A program made the position numbers and the translations under genes. From positions 153,983-217,982 of the forward strand of contig NW_006768793.1 in assembly GCF_000204055.1 (NCBI RefSeq): 64,000 nucleotides of DNA, in the 5' to 3' direction. Below, one piece after another: positions 1 through 11,430 of this stretch. The notes under the pieces were generated by a model. It worked only from the letters and a program-made list of their open reading frames with translations. It had not been told where the DNA came from and searched no databases. Numbering within the stretch: position 1 is the first letter of the stretch; each line of letters begins with the position of its first letter. This DNA is from Melampsora larici-populina 98AG31 (lineage: Eukaryota > Basidiomycota > Pucciniomycetes > Pucciniales > Melampsoraceae).

Positions 1-75
1 AGAAAAAAATTTAGGTATAAACTCTTAACTTCTGCATTCAATTTTGCAAGTAGATTGTAGTGCCAATCTGATGAT

Positions 76-1797
76 TTAGATTTCCATCCCAGACATCAAA
101 CCCACATGACCAATGTCATCAAGTGTACAAAGTTGCCAAAAAAATTGGCCATTTTCAATGATTTTGGTCAGTATTGTATCCATTGCTAACAAGATTATAT
201 GAGGAAAAATAGAATCAGTTGGATACAAATTATGAGATACTCACGCTTGAAATGATGAAATTCAAATGCTTTGGTGGCACAATCTTGTCCACATATGAAT
301 TTGTACTGGTCAGGCTGGTTAGCCGAGCGAAACTTCTTGGTCGGAGGTGCATCACTATCATCGCTGCTCTCACTACTAGAGTCGCTTGAAATTCTATCCA
401 AGTTGATATTATGATACTTATGACCCTGAAACGACCAAAAAGCATCATGAGTTGAGATGACTTTTGAAGATGATGAGACTCAGAGCGACCTACATTCAAG
501 ATGATCGTAAAGGTACTGTGCTTGGTACGATTATTACAAGCATCACAACCGACACGATGCTGATTCAGAAGGCTCTTGATGATACGGGGCCGACATTGTA
601 GAGCCTGTCTGAAGACAGGGATCCAAGCGGCAGAACTGAAAGAGATGCCACACATAAGGTACAACCAACGAGACTCAAAGATAGTGAAGCATAAGAGGCA
701 TACTCGAGGAGGGATATCCTGGGTCCGATGACAGCTGTGCTTATTCGCGCATAGCTTTGCCGATATGCGGATGCACCTGTCATCCAAGCAGTTCGTGGTC
801 TGGATTAGTGATATTGATAGAAGAGGGGGTTCCTAAGAACACTAACGTTTCCACCAATTTGTATGAGGTAAGAAGATGCGATTGAGCAGATACCTGCCTT
901 TGATGTCATAGGACACAAGAAATACAAATTAATATCTCGACTGCAAGAAAAGTAACAAAGTAACGACTTACAGACAAGCTTGAAATTGCCTAAATCATCG
1001 AGGTTATTCATTTGGAACTGAGTTGGGATATTCGCAGCCAATTGTTTTTGGATGCGAACAGCTTTAGCTTTATCGGCCATATCGTTGACAATGAATTCTG
1101 CATCTCTTTTCGCAATCTCATCTTTATCGGTCAAACTATCATCGGTACTACTTTCCTCCTCGGATGTACTTTCACTTCCACTTGGCTCCAAAGCTGGTCT
1201 AGTTTGATCTTCGTCTTCCGAATCCGGCACAATCCTTCTTGATAGCACTTCCTTCGTCATCGCCCTCTTCTGACTATGTACATGACGGTTTTTACGAAAT
1301 TTAGAGTATTTGGTATTTAATTCATTTTTTGATCGTAATTTAGTTTCAGGTTCAGAATAATCCGACAAAAATAGATCATCCACGTCATCCTCATTATCCG
1401 ATGATTCTGATAATGTTCTACGTTTTGATTTAGTTGGCTTATGACGAGCCTTGGATATTATAGGTTCGTCGTCCGAGTCGTGAAGAGAAGCGCGTCGCTT
1501 TGGTTTGCCTCGATTAGCCTTCGATGATGGGCGGCGTTTGGAGCGTTTTTTGTGACTTAGCTCAGATGAAGGACCGGATGTGGGGTTTTCAATAGACTCG
1601 GGGGGTGAGGTTGGAGGATTGTGTGGAGCGTTATTCTGGCTAGATGGACATTCTTCGTTTACGGGAGTGAGAAACTCGTCCCAATAAGCTTTATCATGTA
1701 AAATTGAATCAGGTGGTTTAAAACAATTCAGGTCGGGTCGAGCTTTAACAATGAAACATAGATCGCAGTCTTTTTTGTCGTTTGAGTTCAAGGACAT
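76..1797 (-). CDS. DUF4211-domain nuclear protein, five exons, complete
   Basis: Reading in from the right, exons 1797-972, 893-847, 799-494, 425-245 and 185-76 join with GT-AG introns in matching phase to give 489 codons plus stop. The first half (about residues 1-275) is hydrophilic, rich in Ser, Asp/Glu and Lys/Arg blocks such as KKRSKRRPSSK, and looks disordered and nuclear. The second half matches DUF4211: a C-x2-C pair in VGCDACNNRTKHST, the ILNGHKY turn, then FICGQDCATKAFEFHHFK. DUF4211 is a fungal domain of unknown biochemical role, often in proteins presumed to act in chromatin or transcription. The 47-nt exon 2 is supported because joining it keeps the frame into the domain; leaving the intron in, or using a 31-nt intron, does not. 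The stop is 75 bases from the window edge, so the gene seems whole. The role is inferred from the domain only. Confidence 0.8.
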
Positions 1798-2264
1798 AAT
1801 GCGAGAATACGAAATAGATGGGCTGATAGTATGGCGATGATTAAAACGATGGATTGGAAGTTAAATATCAGCTGTGATGGTGGTCAATTGGCTTTGGTTT
1901 TGATGGTGTCCAAAAGGCCTCGAAGTGGAAATCGGAGTTTTTTAAAACCCGAGGTCCGAGTCATCAGGACTTACACATGTGAAATCATATGTAATTCCCC
2001 CGTGACTCCGGTTGACTCTAGGATAGGGGGTTAGGGAGGGGGATCAAATGCCTGCCCAGCGCTGTTGCAAAACCACAAGAAGCTCGACTCTAAATGACTC
2101 CATACTTACACTGAATTCCAAAACAGAGTGATTGCACAAAGTTGTTTATGGAGGGTCACTGCTTCCTTTGGGTGGTCTAAATGCCTAAAGGTAATTACAA
2201 ACAAAAGATTGAATAATAATTATTCAAAAAAAAAGAAAGATCTTTTTCAAGTTATCCAAAATCC
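1798..2264. other. intergenic, no gene seen
   Basis: Sequence upstream of the DUF4211 gene. It has short open frames without coding character and an A-rich run near 2228-2235. It presumably holds that gene's promoter. I see no clear TATA box or other site. Confidence 0.5.
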
Positions 2265-2267
2265 TAA

Positions 2268-3138
2268 GAGCACCCACTATGGTGAACGTGTTTTATCGTA
2301 AAATTTGCGGTCCCAACCACAAAATTTAATCATGCGTGTAACAGCTAAATTAGTGAATGCATGAAATCCACTATGAGCTGCTTTACGATCTGATTTCCCA
2401 ACAACAAATCACTCCGAGTCAACCAGATCCACAGTGGTATGATCTTGAAATGAATTATCTCATTCCTCATAATTTTTATCCAAAGATCAATCATCTCATC
2501 ATCACAATGTGCAAAGAAAAGTTGATGACCTTTTGAAGTCTTCCAATAACAAGAGGAACAACAAGAATAAGACCAACCGGTCTTAACTTCTTGTTTGATA
2601 AACCTCACATACCACCTCCACTTCCTCACACTCACATCTGAATTGATCAAGACCTATCAAGACCGCACTCAACCTGCACGGAAACTATATGATGAATCTC
2701 TCGCACCTAACAGTAACACTAGATATGAAGTCAAGCTCAAAGAATTGAAGATATACAATTACATGACTGATTTTAACTCATGAAATCTTTAAATCAGGAT
2801 ATTTCAATCCAGATGAATTCTTACATATTATCAAAACAACAAACAATGTTGAATGATTGATTAAGAAAGGAATTGAGAAATTATTTAAATAAATCAACAA
2901 TTCAATTAGTTTGAAGTTGACTTTTGAGGATGATTTTGAGGTTTGAACCTTGAAGTTGAGGTGTTGAGATTTGAACGATGAGATTTGAAGCCTTGAATTG
3001 TGGAGTTTGGGGTTTGCAGTTTTGGAAAAGGCAGTTGACAACCGATTATCCTACAATAAATCAAGTTGTAGGCTTGCGTAGATCTGAGCACGTGGGGTGC
3101 AAGATTTAAGGCGGCAGTACGGACCGCAGGTCTAAATC
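2268..3138. mobile_element. Non-autonomous TIR element, copy 1
   Basis: Begins GAGCACCCACTATGG directly after a TAA (2265-2267). The same terminus occurs at 18120-18134 (inverted) and, as GAGCATCCACTATGG, at 18138. The inner part (about 2700-3138) matches 22484-22850 in reverse orientation, including GGTCC near the end and the stretch around 3048-3085. The near-terminal blocks at 2310-2340 and 3100-3135 resemble each other in inverted orientation (TGCGGTCC and relatives), as expected for long TIRs. A 3-bp TWA target and a GAGC terminus suggest PIF/Harbinger, but no transposase is present. The right end is missing: an LTR-like sequence starts at 3139. Boundaries are approximate. Confidence 0.5.
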
Positions 3139-3780
3139 TGTGAGGGTTGGGTATTCAAAAGGATACTCAAGGCTCACTAATATGGCTAGGTGGGCTTTAT
3201 AAGTTTAAATAATTATATGTATATTTCAAATATAATGTAATTACAATAAATTTATAAAGAGAAAGATAGAGAGGAAGAGGACTGGCCTGTTTGGGTAATT
3301 CCAGACAGGCTACAATTAAATGTCTCCTGAAGGGAGATTATAATTACTAAGGATAGTACTTATGAAAGCTGGATCCAGGGCTTTCCTTCAGTCTTCAAGG
3401 TAACAGATTGAAGAGTGATGTATAGGTCACAAATCTGGTTGTTTAATAAGTCACCAACTTGTAGTTGTTCAGGAGGTCACTAACCTGGAGTTGATGTAGT
3501 TCACTAACCTATAGTTGTTCTGAAGGTTACTAACCTGAAGTTGTTCAAGGTCACCAACCTGTAGTTGTTCAGAAGGTGACTAACCTGGAGTTTATTTGAA
3601 GGTCACTAACCTGAGGAATCTACTTGGAGGAAGTAGAGGATCCAAAGAAAGGGGATGAAGGATGAAATTACTTTATCTTCTAGTCAGGAACTTCCTTAAA
3701 GAAGTGAAGTGAATCACTCACCATGTCTGCCTGAATGTGTCAAGTCGACGTGAGCACACGGAGATCTTGACAAGAAATAT
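3139..3780. repeat. LTR-like repeat with 25-30 bp minisatellite
   Basis: Starts TGTGAGGGTTGGGTA, and a reverse-orientation relative ends at 26695 (about 26250-26695). Both copies carry a run of degenerate 25-30 bp units of the form AGGTCACTAACCTGTAGTTGTTC (here about 3420-3615) and flanking blocks with ATTACCCAAACAG-like sequence. The distal part (about 3665-3775) also recurs inverted at 17515-17575. A TG start and interspersed copies suggest a solo LTR or TRIM-type element. I could not find a matching 5-bp target duplication or a clean 3' end, so the class is a guess. Confidence 0.35.
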
Positions 3781-4561
3781 CAAACAATTTTTTTTTTGAT
3801 CCAACCACTCAGACTAGCCTTACTCCCCGATGTTGAGTGTTGCCTTTGTGTGTTAGTGAGGCACCTTGAGCAGTATCAACCGCCGTCACTTTGTGGTTGG
3901 GCACTGTATACGCCCGATCAAATGAGTTTGTTGACCTTTATTGTACGAGTTCAACGAACCCTTTTGAACAGGATCAAAACATAATGCAAGGGTTCTCCTA
4001 GACCCATTCAGTTTAGATCGGACATCGCTTTCAGCTGTAAACCCAGTTACATGGACCCTGACCGTTTGTCCAACTTCTAATTTTTGTCTTAGCCAGGACT
4101 AGACATGAGTCGTTTACCTTTGATGGGTGCTTTACAAACGTCTATCAGAAGAGCACAATTATGGTACAGTCCCGAACCTCTCTTGATCGATCCTGCCGGT
4201 CTCATCCCTTGAAAAGTGACTCTTGACGCTTTTCTTTTTCCGAAGCATGATTGAGATCCTTTGTAATTCGCTTTGAAGAAGTTGAAAGACAACATCGAGT
4301 ATCTGAGCTATGGACAAAGAATTGTAGATGCGATCAAAGCGTACAGTTGTTACCCAAGCCGTACTTTATAAGTGCAATGAGGGAAGCAATCTCAATCCAT
4401 TTTATCTTTGGAGTCGAATCATTTGTCAGCTTGAGCTCACCAATTGAATTATTGCAGTGATCCAATTTACTTTCTTAGAGTGATCAGAAATGGGTTTGTC
4501 ACGTTCATGATCATCTATCAAATAGTCTCATCTTGTATTCCTGATCATTACAGTCAATTTT
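3781..4561. other. no confident gene; possible 5' part of the next gene
   Basis: Several short open frames on both strands, none with recognisable motifs. Because the gene that follows has no convincing ATG, part of its 5' coding sequence or an upstream exon may lie here. Confidence 0.3.
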
Positions 4562-5791
4562 TTGAAATACTCAGCTCACGGAAAAAAGACACCGCGAAAT
4601 TGGAAACAGGGTGCACCTGTCAGGTCCCTGAAGGAGAACAATGCATTAGTCGCCGCCAGTCTTCCAAAGGCAAACACTCCATCATGTCGCGCATTATCGG
4701 GTTTTATTCGAAATCTTTTGGACTACAATTGTATCAGCAAAGAATACCCAGCGCCGCCTACTCCAGAAGAATACGCGCAGTTAGATAATCCAACTCACGA
4801 AATCATCATGGAAGATCAGAGGCTATTCCATCCCGGACTTGATAGTTCAACCTCAACCGAAGATAAGTGGGCTGTTACCAAAGCCTTATTCTCTACCGAC
4901 CTCCAAAAGTATGGCGCCTTGCGATTTACCTTTGACTGGACCCTCAACAAAGGTACTCATTGGAATCGGGTGATGACATCCTTATTGATCAAGCACTGGT
5001 TAAATGCAAAGAAGCAAGGTTTATTTTCTAAGTCAGGAATAAATCCATCTCACATGACGGAATCAAAAGCTGAAGGAATGGTCACACGATGGATCCGTGG
5101 ACGAGCTTTTGACATCCAATCTGGGCGAAACCAACCTGAAAAGATTCGCAAGGTTGAGAAAAATAAGAAAAAAAGGGTGGTGAGCAAGTTGGTCTATCAG
5201 CATATGTATGTCAGTTTGCAACAATTGACCTTAATTTTGACAGTTATTTAAATATCGAAAGGAATCGAGCCTGCGACATCTTGGTCAACCTGCATTACAG
5301 TTGATCCCTGATGCAGATTGCTGCTCTGAGACAGAATGGGAGCCATCTGAAGTAGAGTACGAAAAGATTGGCTTGATTTGGCGGAGTCAGCAGTATGAGG
5401 CTTTCCTTCACGCCGTAGATTGGACCGTAACGGTACTCAAGACATCAGGTTTGGATCTTCAGGTTGGTGATCAGTTGCTGACCATCAACTCCCCAGCTTT
5501 CGTCACATCGATTTGATTCGCTTTTCAAATTCCACATAGCAGGTCGACACTTTGGCTCTCTTCAAGCGTGGCATCTCGACAAGCATTCACATCATTGATT
5601 GGAATTGGATGTTGGGAATAGTATTGGCACGTTGGGCTTTTATCAGACTTGAGAGTTTGCTCATAAAAACCGCTAAATTACGCATGACGGCCCCGGAGGG
5701 TCTGACTCGAACTGCAACAACCGAAAAGCCCGATGGGGCGGAAGCTACAACGATCATGTCCCTAGTGATAAAGGAATACAACCCCCAATAG
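4562..5791 (+). CDS. Repeat-family protein of unknown function (relative of 15411-17016)
   Basis: Three exons fit in phase: about 4562-5179, 5244-5462 and 5543-5791. No ATG opens the first exon (the frame opens at a TTG), so the 5' end is unknown. No known domain is recognised. The core of exon 1, with FTFDWTLNKGTHWNRVMTSL and then MVTRWIRGRAFDIQS, aligns by eye with CTLDWEAGYETPWNSSMSSI and IVRRWFTNQLTNYRRQ in the minus-strand gene at 15411-17016. The exon 2 motif LIWRSQQYEAFLHAVD matches the second gene's KEW-stop-SAELDTFLQFCDA. Two dispersed, unequal copies among transposons suggest a family that moves with, or was amplified by, mobile DNA. I do not know its role. Confidence 0.5.
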
Positions 5792-6410
5792 AGAAAAGGG
5801 AGGGATGGTGGGTAAAAAATTTGTATCTAAATGACTTTGTATGGAGAGAAAAGGAGAAACGGATTTTGGAGAAAACCGTGATAACAAAGTGGATGAATCT
5901 AAAAGATACAAATCAGTGAGGAAAAGAGAAAGATCGAAATACAAACAGATCATAGGTTTTTGATAAGATGGTAAAGAGCTACGCGTGACAACTGCTGTGC
6001 TAAAAACCAATGAGTTAGTAAGATCCTTCTTGAGAATTTCGGAGACGCGTCTTTTTCACAAACTCGGATCGTCTTTCAAAGCCACTTCGCCGGCCACGAT
6101 TCCCGTAAGTTAAAACGAGTTCCAACTACCAGGATCTACATACGAGGGTTTTCCAGGGTTTATCAAACGCTTTGTTCCTCTTATCAGGTCTTTCAGTGCT
6201 GACTCATCAGGTCATTCTTCAAGATTTACTTGATTCGTATCGGAAAAAAGAAAGCGGTTTGAAAGCGGCTGATCTCGCGAACTGTTTGGTCCACGCAAAA
6301 ACCGGTCAAGTAACGAGCAACTTTGATTTCCAAACGGTCAATTCCTCGTTTGGTGTCAGGGTTATTTATTATATGAGATACTGATTGTCAAGTAGAACAT
6401 CCGCAACGAT
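5792..6410. other. possible exon remnants, no clear gene
   Basis: The plus-strand frame at 6172-6384 (HQVILQDLLDSYRKKESG and onward) and a stretch near 6022-6105 look protein-like and may be exons of a further gene or an extension of the preceding one. No ATG, domain or consistent splice pair could be fixed. Confidence 0.25.
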
Positions 6411-6411
6411 T

Positions 6412-6600
6412 TCTTGGATCACAGTGATTTCTGCCTTTCATTTCCCCTTCTCGCCTACCCTCGTGACTTGTTCCTCTGGATCACAGTGATTTCTGCCTTT
6501 TATTTCGCCTTCTCGCCTATCCTCGTGGTTTGCTCCTCTCTTGGATCACATTTGTTTCTGCGTTTAAATTCCCGTTTTCGCCTATCCTCGTGGTCTGCTC
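6412..6600. repeat. Tandem repeat, three units of about 63 bp
   Basis: Three imperfect units starting near 6413, 6476 and 6540, each opening TTGGATCACA or a close variant and containing TTCTCGCCTA(T/C)CCTCGTG. They lie just upstream of the Harbinger partner gene and may belong to its 5' region. Confidence 0.7.
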
Positions 6601-6716
6601 AACTTGCTGTCCCGGTAGGTTTATTTCTTCTTGTCTGCAAATCCGGTCAACAATCATTAATGTTTCACTGATTTATTGCCTCATAGCCATTGACCGCTAC
6701 ATATCATTCTACGAGA

Positions 6717-8547
6717 ATGCGTAACTCGCCGACGAGTTCACCTCAACGCTCTCAAAACGGGACTCGACGACCCCGCCGAACCAAGGCTCAAATAGCCGCG
6801 GACCTAGCGCTCTCCGGACATGTGGTTGGCTCAAGACCCACTCCCGCAGCTGTGAAACGTTCCCGTCTCGCAGCAAAGAAACGCGCCGAAAAAGAGGCCA
6901 CGGCAACTAGCGGCAAACGTGCAACAAGTGACAGCCCGCCTTTCGACCTAGTCGACTACAAGACCATCCTTGCATATCTCGCAAAGCCTAATGTGCTCAA
7001 TTCGCTTTTTGGTGGTGGCAGCCAAACCAAGGTTACTGGCCTGCCTATGAGCCCCAAGACCCTATTGAACACCCTAGCGATTAAACTCAACAATAATTAC
7101 AATGAACGGTACAACTCCACCGACATGCACTTGACTGGCAGAACTCTCCTTCTTCGCCTCCGAAGATACAAAGGCAAATATCAATCCGCGAAATCCTTGA
7201 GTGCGAAGACTGGAGCGGGCCTTGAACCCAAGCACCACGCGCGTGGGCTTCATACCATGGAGGCATTGTTGGAGTCAATGTGCCCCTGATATCCTGAAAT
7301 GGATGCACTCTTTCGTGACAAAGGCAACGTAAACCCCTTTGGCATTCTGGACACTGGACTCGGCTCTCAAGATGGCGATTACTCGGAAAACGATAGTGAT
7401 GGAGATCTCACTGATGGCCATGACCACTCTAGGGGCCCTCTTGGTACTTTTTTCATTGTCATCTTGTCCAAAACAATGACCTGTGAACTGACATTTGCAT
7501 TCACTTCTTGAAAACGCAGCCGGGCCCTTGCCGGACGTCCAGATATACAATGCCCAACGATTATCACCATCGCCTGATGCTCCTTCAATTGGAAAAGGTC
7601 ATGGACCCACCAAGGAAAACACGGCTGGAACCCCTGAGGCCCTCACGAAACATTATCGCAGCTTCCTTGATAATGAGTTCAGTTCCCCTCCCCCTACCCC
7701 GAAAGGACGCGATGAGACCAGAGACGACCCAAGCCCAGTCCTTCAGCCTATCGATCCAAGCCCGGTCCTTCAGCCAGTCCTAAGTGAAAGTGCTGACCTT
7801 GGTAATATGGTTAAGTCCTCATCTCACGCAAAGCAGCCCGGAAAAGAAACCAAGAAACGATCAGCGAAGAAATATGCTCTCACCGCCGCAGAAAGAGCAT
7901 TGGACTCGAGTTCAGATGACGAACCCAATGCCGTACCCCTTACTCAAACGCAATCGGCTGCTAAGTCAACATCTCACCCAAAGCATTCCGGCAAACAAAC
8001 CAAGAAACGATCAGGACAGTATGCTCTCACCGCGGAAGAAAGAGCATTGGACTCGAGTTCAAATGACGAACCCGATGCCGTACCCCTTACTAAAACGCAA
8101 TCGGCTGCTAGGAGTGCTAGCCAAAATGTCCGCGCCCCTCTTTCTCGCCGCGGCCTGGACCCATTGCCCTCCATCGACCCTTCGAATGTACATGTGAAGG
8201 ACCACAAGCATGCACTGGCCTCAGCTATCCAACAGGCAAACGATGCGAAGATGGAGGTATTTGCAAAGGCCCAACACTCGCGCGAACAATTAGACCAAGC
8301 CAGACTTAAGTTGGATGAAGCTCGAATCCAAGCAGATTTAGAAGATCGTAAATCTACTCTCAGCTGGACTAAGGAACACTATTTCTTGAACCGTGAAGAG
8401 CAACGCGAAATTGATTCAAGGCGTTTGGCTGAAGAGACACGTAAGGAGCGGAAGGCTTTCTGTGAGCAAATGGTTTTGGAAGGTAAAACACCGCAAGAAC
8501 TCGAAGCGTACCTCCGACTTATTTACCCTGCCGAGGAGAATGGGTGA
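6717..8547 (+). pseudogene. PIF/Harbinger-associated DNA-binding-type protein, one in-frame stop
   Basis: ATG at 6717 (MRNSPTSSPQRS). Exons 6717-7443 and 7520-8547 join in phase 1. The N-terminus is very basic (RRPRRTKAQIA, KRSRLAAKKRAEKE). A central region (DYKTILAYLAKPNVLNSLFG to YNSTDMHLTGRTLLLRLRRY) has the look of the trihelix/Myb-like second protein of Harbinger elements. The C-terminus is a charged coiled coil (about 8210-8545). A TGA at 7287-7289 interrupts the frame (ESMCP-stop-YPEMDALF); the reading continues unbroken on both sides, so this is probably CGA mutated to TGA. Residues encoded at 7813-8107 are a tandem duplication of about 50 residues (units of 150 and about 145 bp). It is the likely partner of the oppositely oriented transposase at 9348-10744; such proteins bind transposon ends and help import the transposase. 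Confidence 0.6.
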
Positions 8548-9347
8548 GTACCTTACCTATTTTTCACCCGTGACTCACACTGACTTTGCTGTTTATCAAC
8601 CCCATGTTTTTCCTGATCTAGTCATGCCATCTGACACGCTTCTCTTCCACCTGCCTAACCACCAACTTCCCCTGTTGTTCCTCACCTCACTCGCCCGCCT
8701 CGCCGTCCTTCATTTTTGTGTCCCTCGTGGTGTTACCCTTTCCTGTTACCCAACCTCGCCGTCATTCCTTTTTCATTCCTTGTTGTGTTTGTGTTTTTTT
8801 GTTTTACTTGGTTGTGAATCCTTGTGACTTGTTTTTACTTTGGTTATGAATGCTTGTTAGTAATCCAAAGCTATCTGTATATGTATTTGCGCAATGAAAT
8901 CTCAGTTTGTGTTTTCATGAAACATCAGGAAAATTTGTTTCAGTGATGCGCATTAAAAAAACTTCACTCTGAAATTCCCTTTGTCTTCACTCTGAAATTC
9001 CCTTTGTTTCAGTTGCGCATCAAAAAAACTTCACTCTGAAATTCCCTTTGTTTCAGTGATACGTATTAAAAAAACTTTACTTGGCATGTGAAGGAAAAGT
9101 GAAGGTGTTTTTCTAACATTATCTTTGGATCGCATTTGACACAGGTCCAATACAATTCGAACAAATTCACAAGACCAATGATTTGAGCTAACACATACTA
9201 ATCAAACACTAACAAAATACACAGATACACGAGAACAAACAGGAGAGAAGGACAGGTGCTAGCCAGTAATCTAGATCCTACCCACCACAACGACGACCAA
9301 AAAAATAAACAGATACATGTTAAAAAACCACGAGAGAAGGATAGTCG
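8548..9347. other. spacer inside the Harbinger unit, with short repeats
   Basis: Non-coding sequence between the partner gene and the convergent transposase gene. Around 8969-9056 the string CTTCACTCTGAAATTCCCTT occurs three times, with GCGCAT(C/T)AAAAAAA between units. Confidence 0.6.
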
Positions 9348-10744
9348 CTAGGATACAATGGGGAGGCCACCGCTCTGCCAGTTGTAGGCGACGGCGTGGT
9401 CTCGAACACATTCTCTCTTGGCCCGGCCCCTTTCAATGAAATCCAAGTCCTGCACTGCCGCTCCGCGTCGATGAACTCCCGCGTCACCGGGCTCCCTCAA
9501 AAGTCTATCGTAATCATCGTCATTCCAAGCATTTCCTAAATCCGCGAGCATATTATGTAAGATGAGGCAGCAGCGAATCCATCGTAAGATGTGATACATA
9601 TCACTACGACTATTCAAAGCTAATCGTAACCCTTGGAGCGATGCCCATCTTGATTTGAGTATCCCAATGCAATGCTCGTTTCGAACGCGAGCTTTTGCTA
9701 CACACCAATTAAAATCCTTGTTTCTTTCGATTTCGGCGGCTTGACCCTTGTAAGACGGAACGACAGTTTCCGAAGGTATGTACGCAGAATCCGCGACAAT
9801 GTATTCATCTGCAAACATAAGAGATCTGGTCAGAATCCGAGGAATCAAGTACAATCAGAAAACAAGCGCCTACCTTTATCAAAATATCTTTCCGGATGCA
9901 TTGCAATTTCAGTCTTTGAATAAACCGTGCTGTCACAGCACGAGCCGGGCCAACCTGCATACGCATACGTGATTCTTCTGTCGCAGTCACAAACAACCTG
10001 CACGTTAAGAGAATATTGATGCTTGCGGTCGAAAAACACCTCGCCATCGCGACCAGGACGCTGGAACAGTGGTATCGTTGTCCCGTCGACAAAGCCCACG
10101 CAACCCGGAAATCCATCTCTCTCAAGCACCTTTGAGATTGCTTTCCGTTGATTTCCATTGGGCCATGACAGATAATGAGCTCCAACATCTAAAATCGCCG
10201 AAATTACACGTCTTGTACAATTGATTACTGATCCTCTACCGATTTTGTAATTGCGTGCAAACCGTCCCACAGCAGCGCCGTTGCCGTTGCTGCCAAGACG
10301 CTCGAGCGTGATAGCAAGTTGTTTCTCAACCGGCGGCTGGGGATTGTTCCCAGTCGATACGAAGATGGGATGAGAGTGAATCATATTAAGTAAAGCTTGA
10401 AAGCCCTCCGGGGTCGTTCGCATAGCCTGCCGGAAGTCGGTTCTTCGGGTGCGCAGCATGTCTCGCAGATCGAAGGCCGTAGGCAGGGGGGTCCGTATAC
10501 GCTCGTTAAGGTAACGTCTTGAGGTGACCTGGCTGAGCAGCTCACCCCACTGCTGTTCGGCGTCAAAGAGTTCGTCGTATAAGCTGGACAAATGTGGATC
10601 GCCACGAAAGAGGATTTCCCCCTCGCTAGGGTTCTCGGGGTCAGGTGTTGTACCGGGGATGCGTATCTCTGAGGTTGTGTGGGCGAAAAGGTACATATGG
10701 GTGAGGCCACGCAGCGCAGACGCTCTGTCGGAGACGCGAGGCAT
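9348..10744 (-). CDS. PIF/Harbinger DDE transposase (DDE_Tnp_4 type)
   Basis: Exons 10744-9874 and 9808-9348 join in phase 1, giving 443 residues with no stop. ATG 10744 was chosen because the longer frame begins with TTG. The catalytic acidic residues typical of Harbinger nucleases are visible: GFVDGTTIPLF (first Asp), GWPGSCCDSTVY (second Asp region), VADSAY directly after the splice, and RVRNEHCIGILKSRW (Glu). The N-terminal half has the helical region before the nuclease, including TTPEGFQALL and FARNYKIGRGSVI. The family cuts and pastes DNA with a 3-bp TWA target duplication, in the nucleus, with a separate DNA-binding partner, probably the gene at 6717-8547. It seems able to encode a full protein, although its partner carries a stop. 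Confidence 0.9.
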
Positions 10745-11430
10745 GCTTTGGAGAAAGGTATTGGAATTCAAAAGATTGATTGAGTTGAATTACTTGGGGA
10801 TGAAGATCGTGGATATGAAAGATGGGGATGAGCTGTAGCCTGTTGGTTCTCATGTTCCCATCTATCACATTGAAAAAAATTTCAAAGGAAAAAAACAACA
10901 GTTGAGAAATCGTTGTACCAAAAAAAAGATGGGACAATGTGTTGTACGTGCTTTTAAAAGGCCGTAAAGCTCAAATTGGAGACCGTTCACGCGGCCGCGA
11001 AACAAAATTTTAAAGCTCGCGCACCCCTAAAAAACCAGATCGGGGCTCTAGGTCAGGACGTTCGCAAAAGTCATCTTGAACCGCCCTAGTGTGATTGTAA
11101 TGTGAACAAATATAAATAGCTTAAAATCCAAAACATATTTTCAAACTGTTATTGTCTTCCATCGAATCTGTGGATGTGCTCACTCTTGATTTTGGGATGT
11201 GGTTGCTCTAAAATCTTGTTTTGTTGTATTTCATGTATTTGTATACAATTACAAAATTATAATCAAACTACAGTTTACAGGGGAAGGGTTTATTTGTAAG
11301 ATACCAGGTAGTGGTTTGATACAATGAACTTGGGAAATGAACGATTCAAGGTTGTTGAGTACTCATTCAAACTACCTATATATCGAGTTGCTCAAGAGTT
11401 GATGCCATGTCAACGATTGCCTGAGAACGT
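10745..11430. other. spacer; candidate right terminus of the Harbinger element
   Basis: Contains the transposase promoter region. At 11041-11047 the sequence GGGGCTC followed by TAG reads outward as GAGCCCCGATC, which resembles the GAGC termini of other elements here and may be the right TIR. I found no matching left end near 5.8-6.7 kb, so the boundary is unproven. The rest, to the end of the CACTA gene, is AT-rich and non-coding. Confidence 0.3.

Noticed and set aside
230..787. Treating the frame at 230-787 as a stand-alone gene
   Set aside because: It has no ATG and contains exon 3 of the DUF4211 gene plus read-through of an intron.
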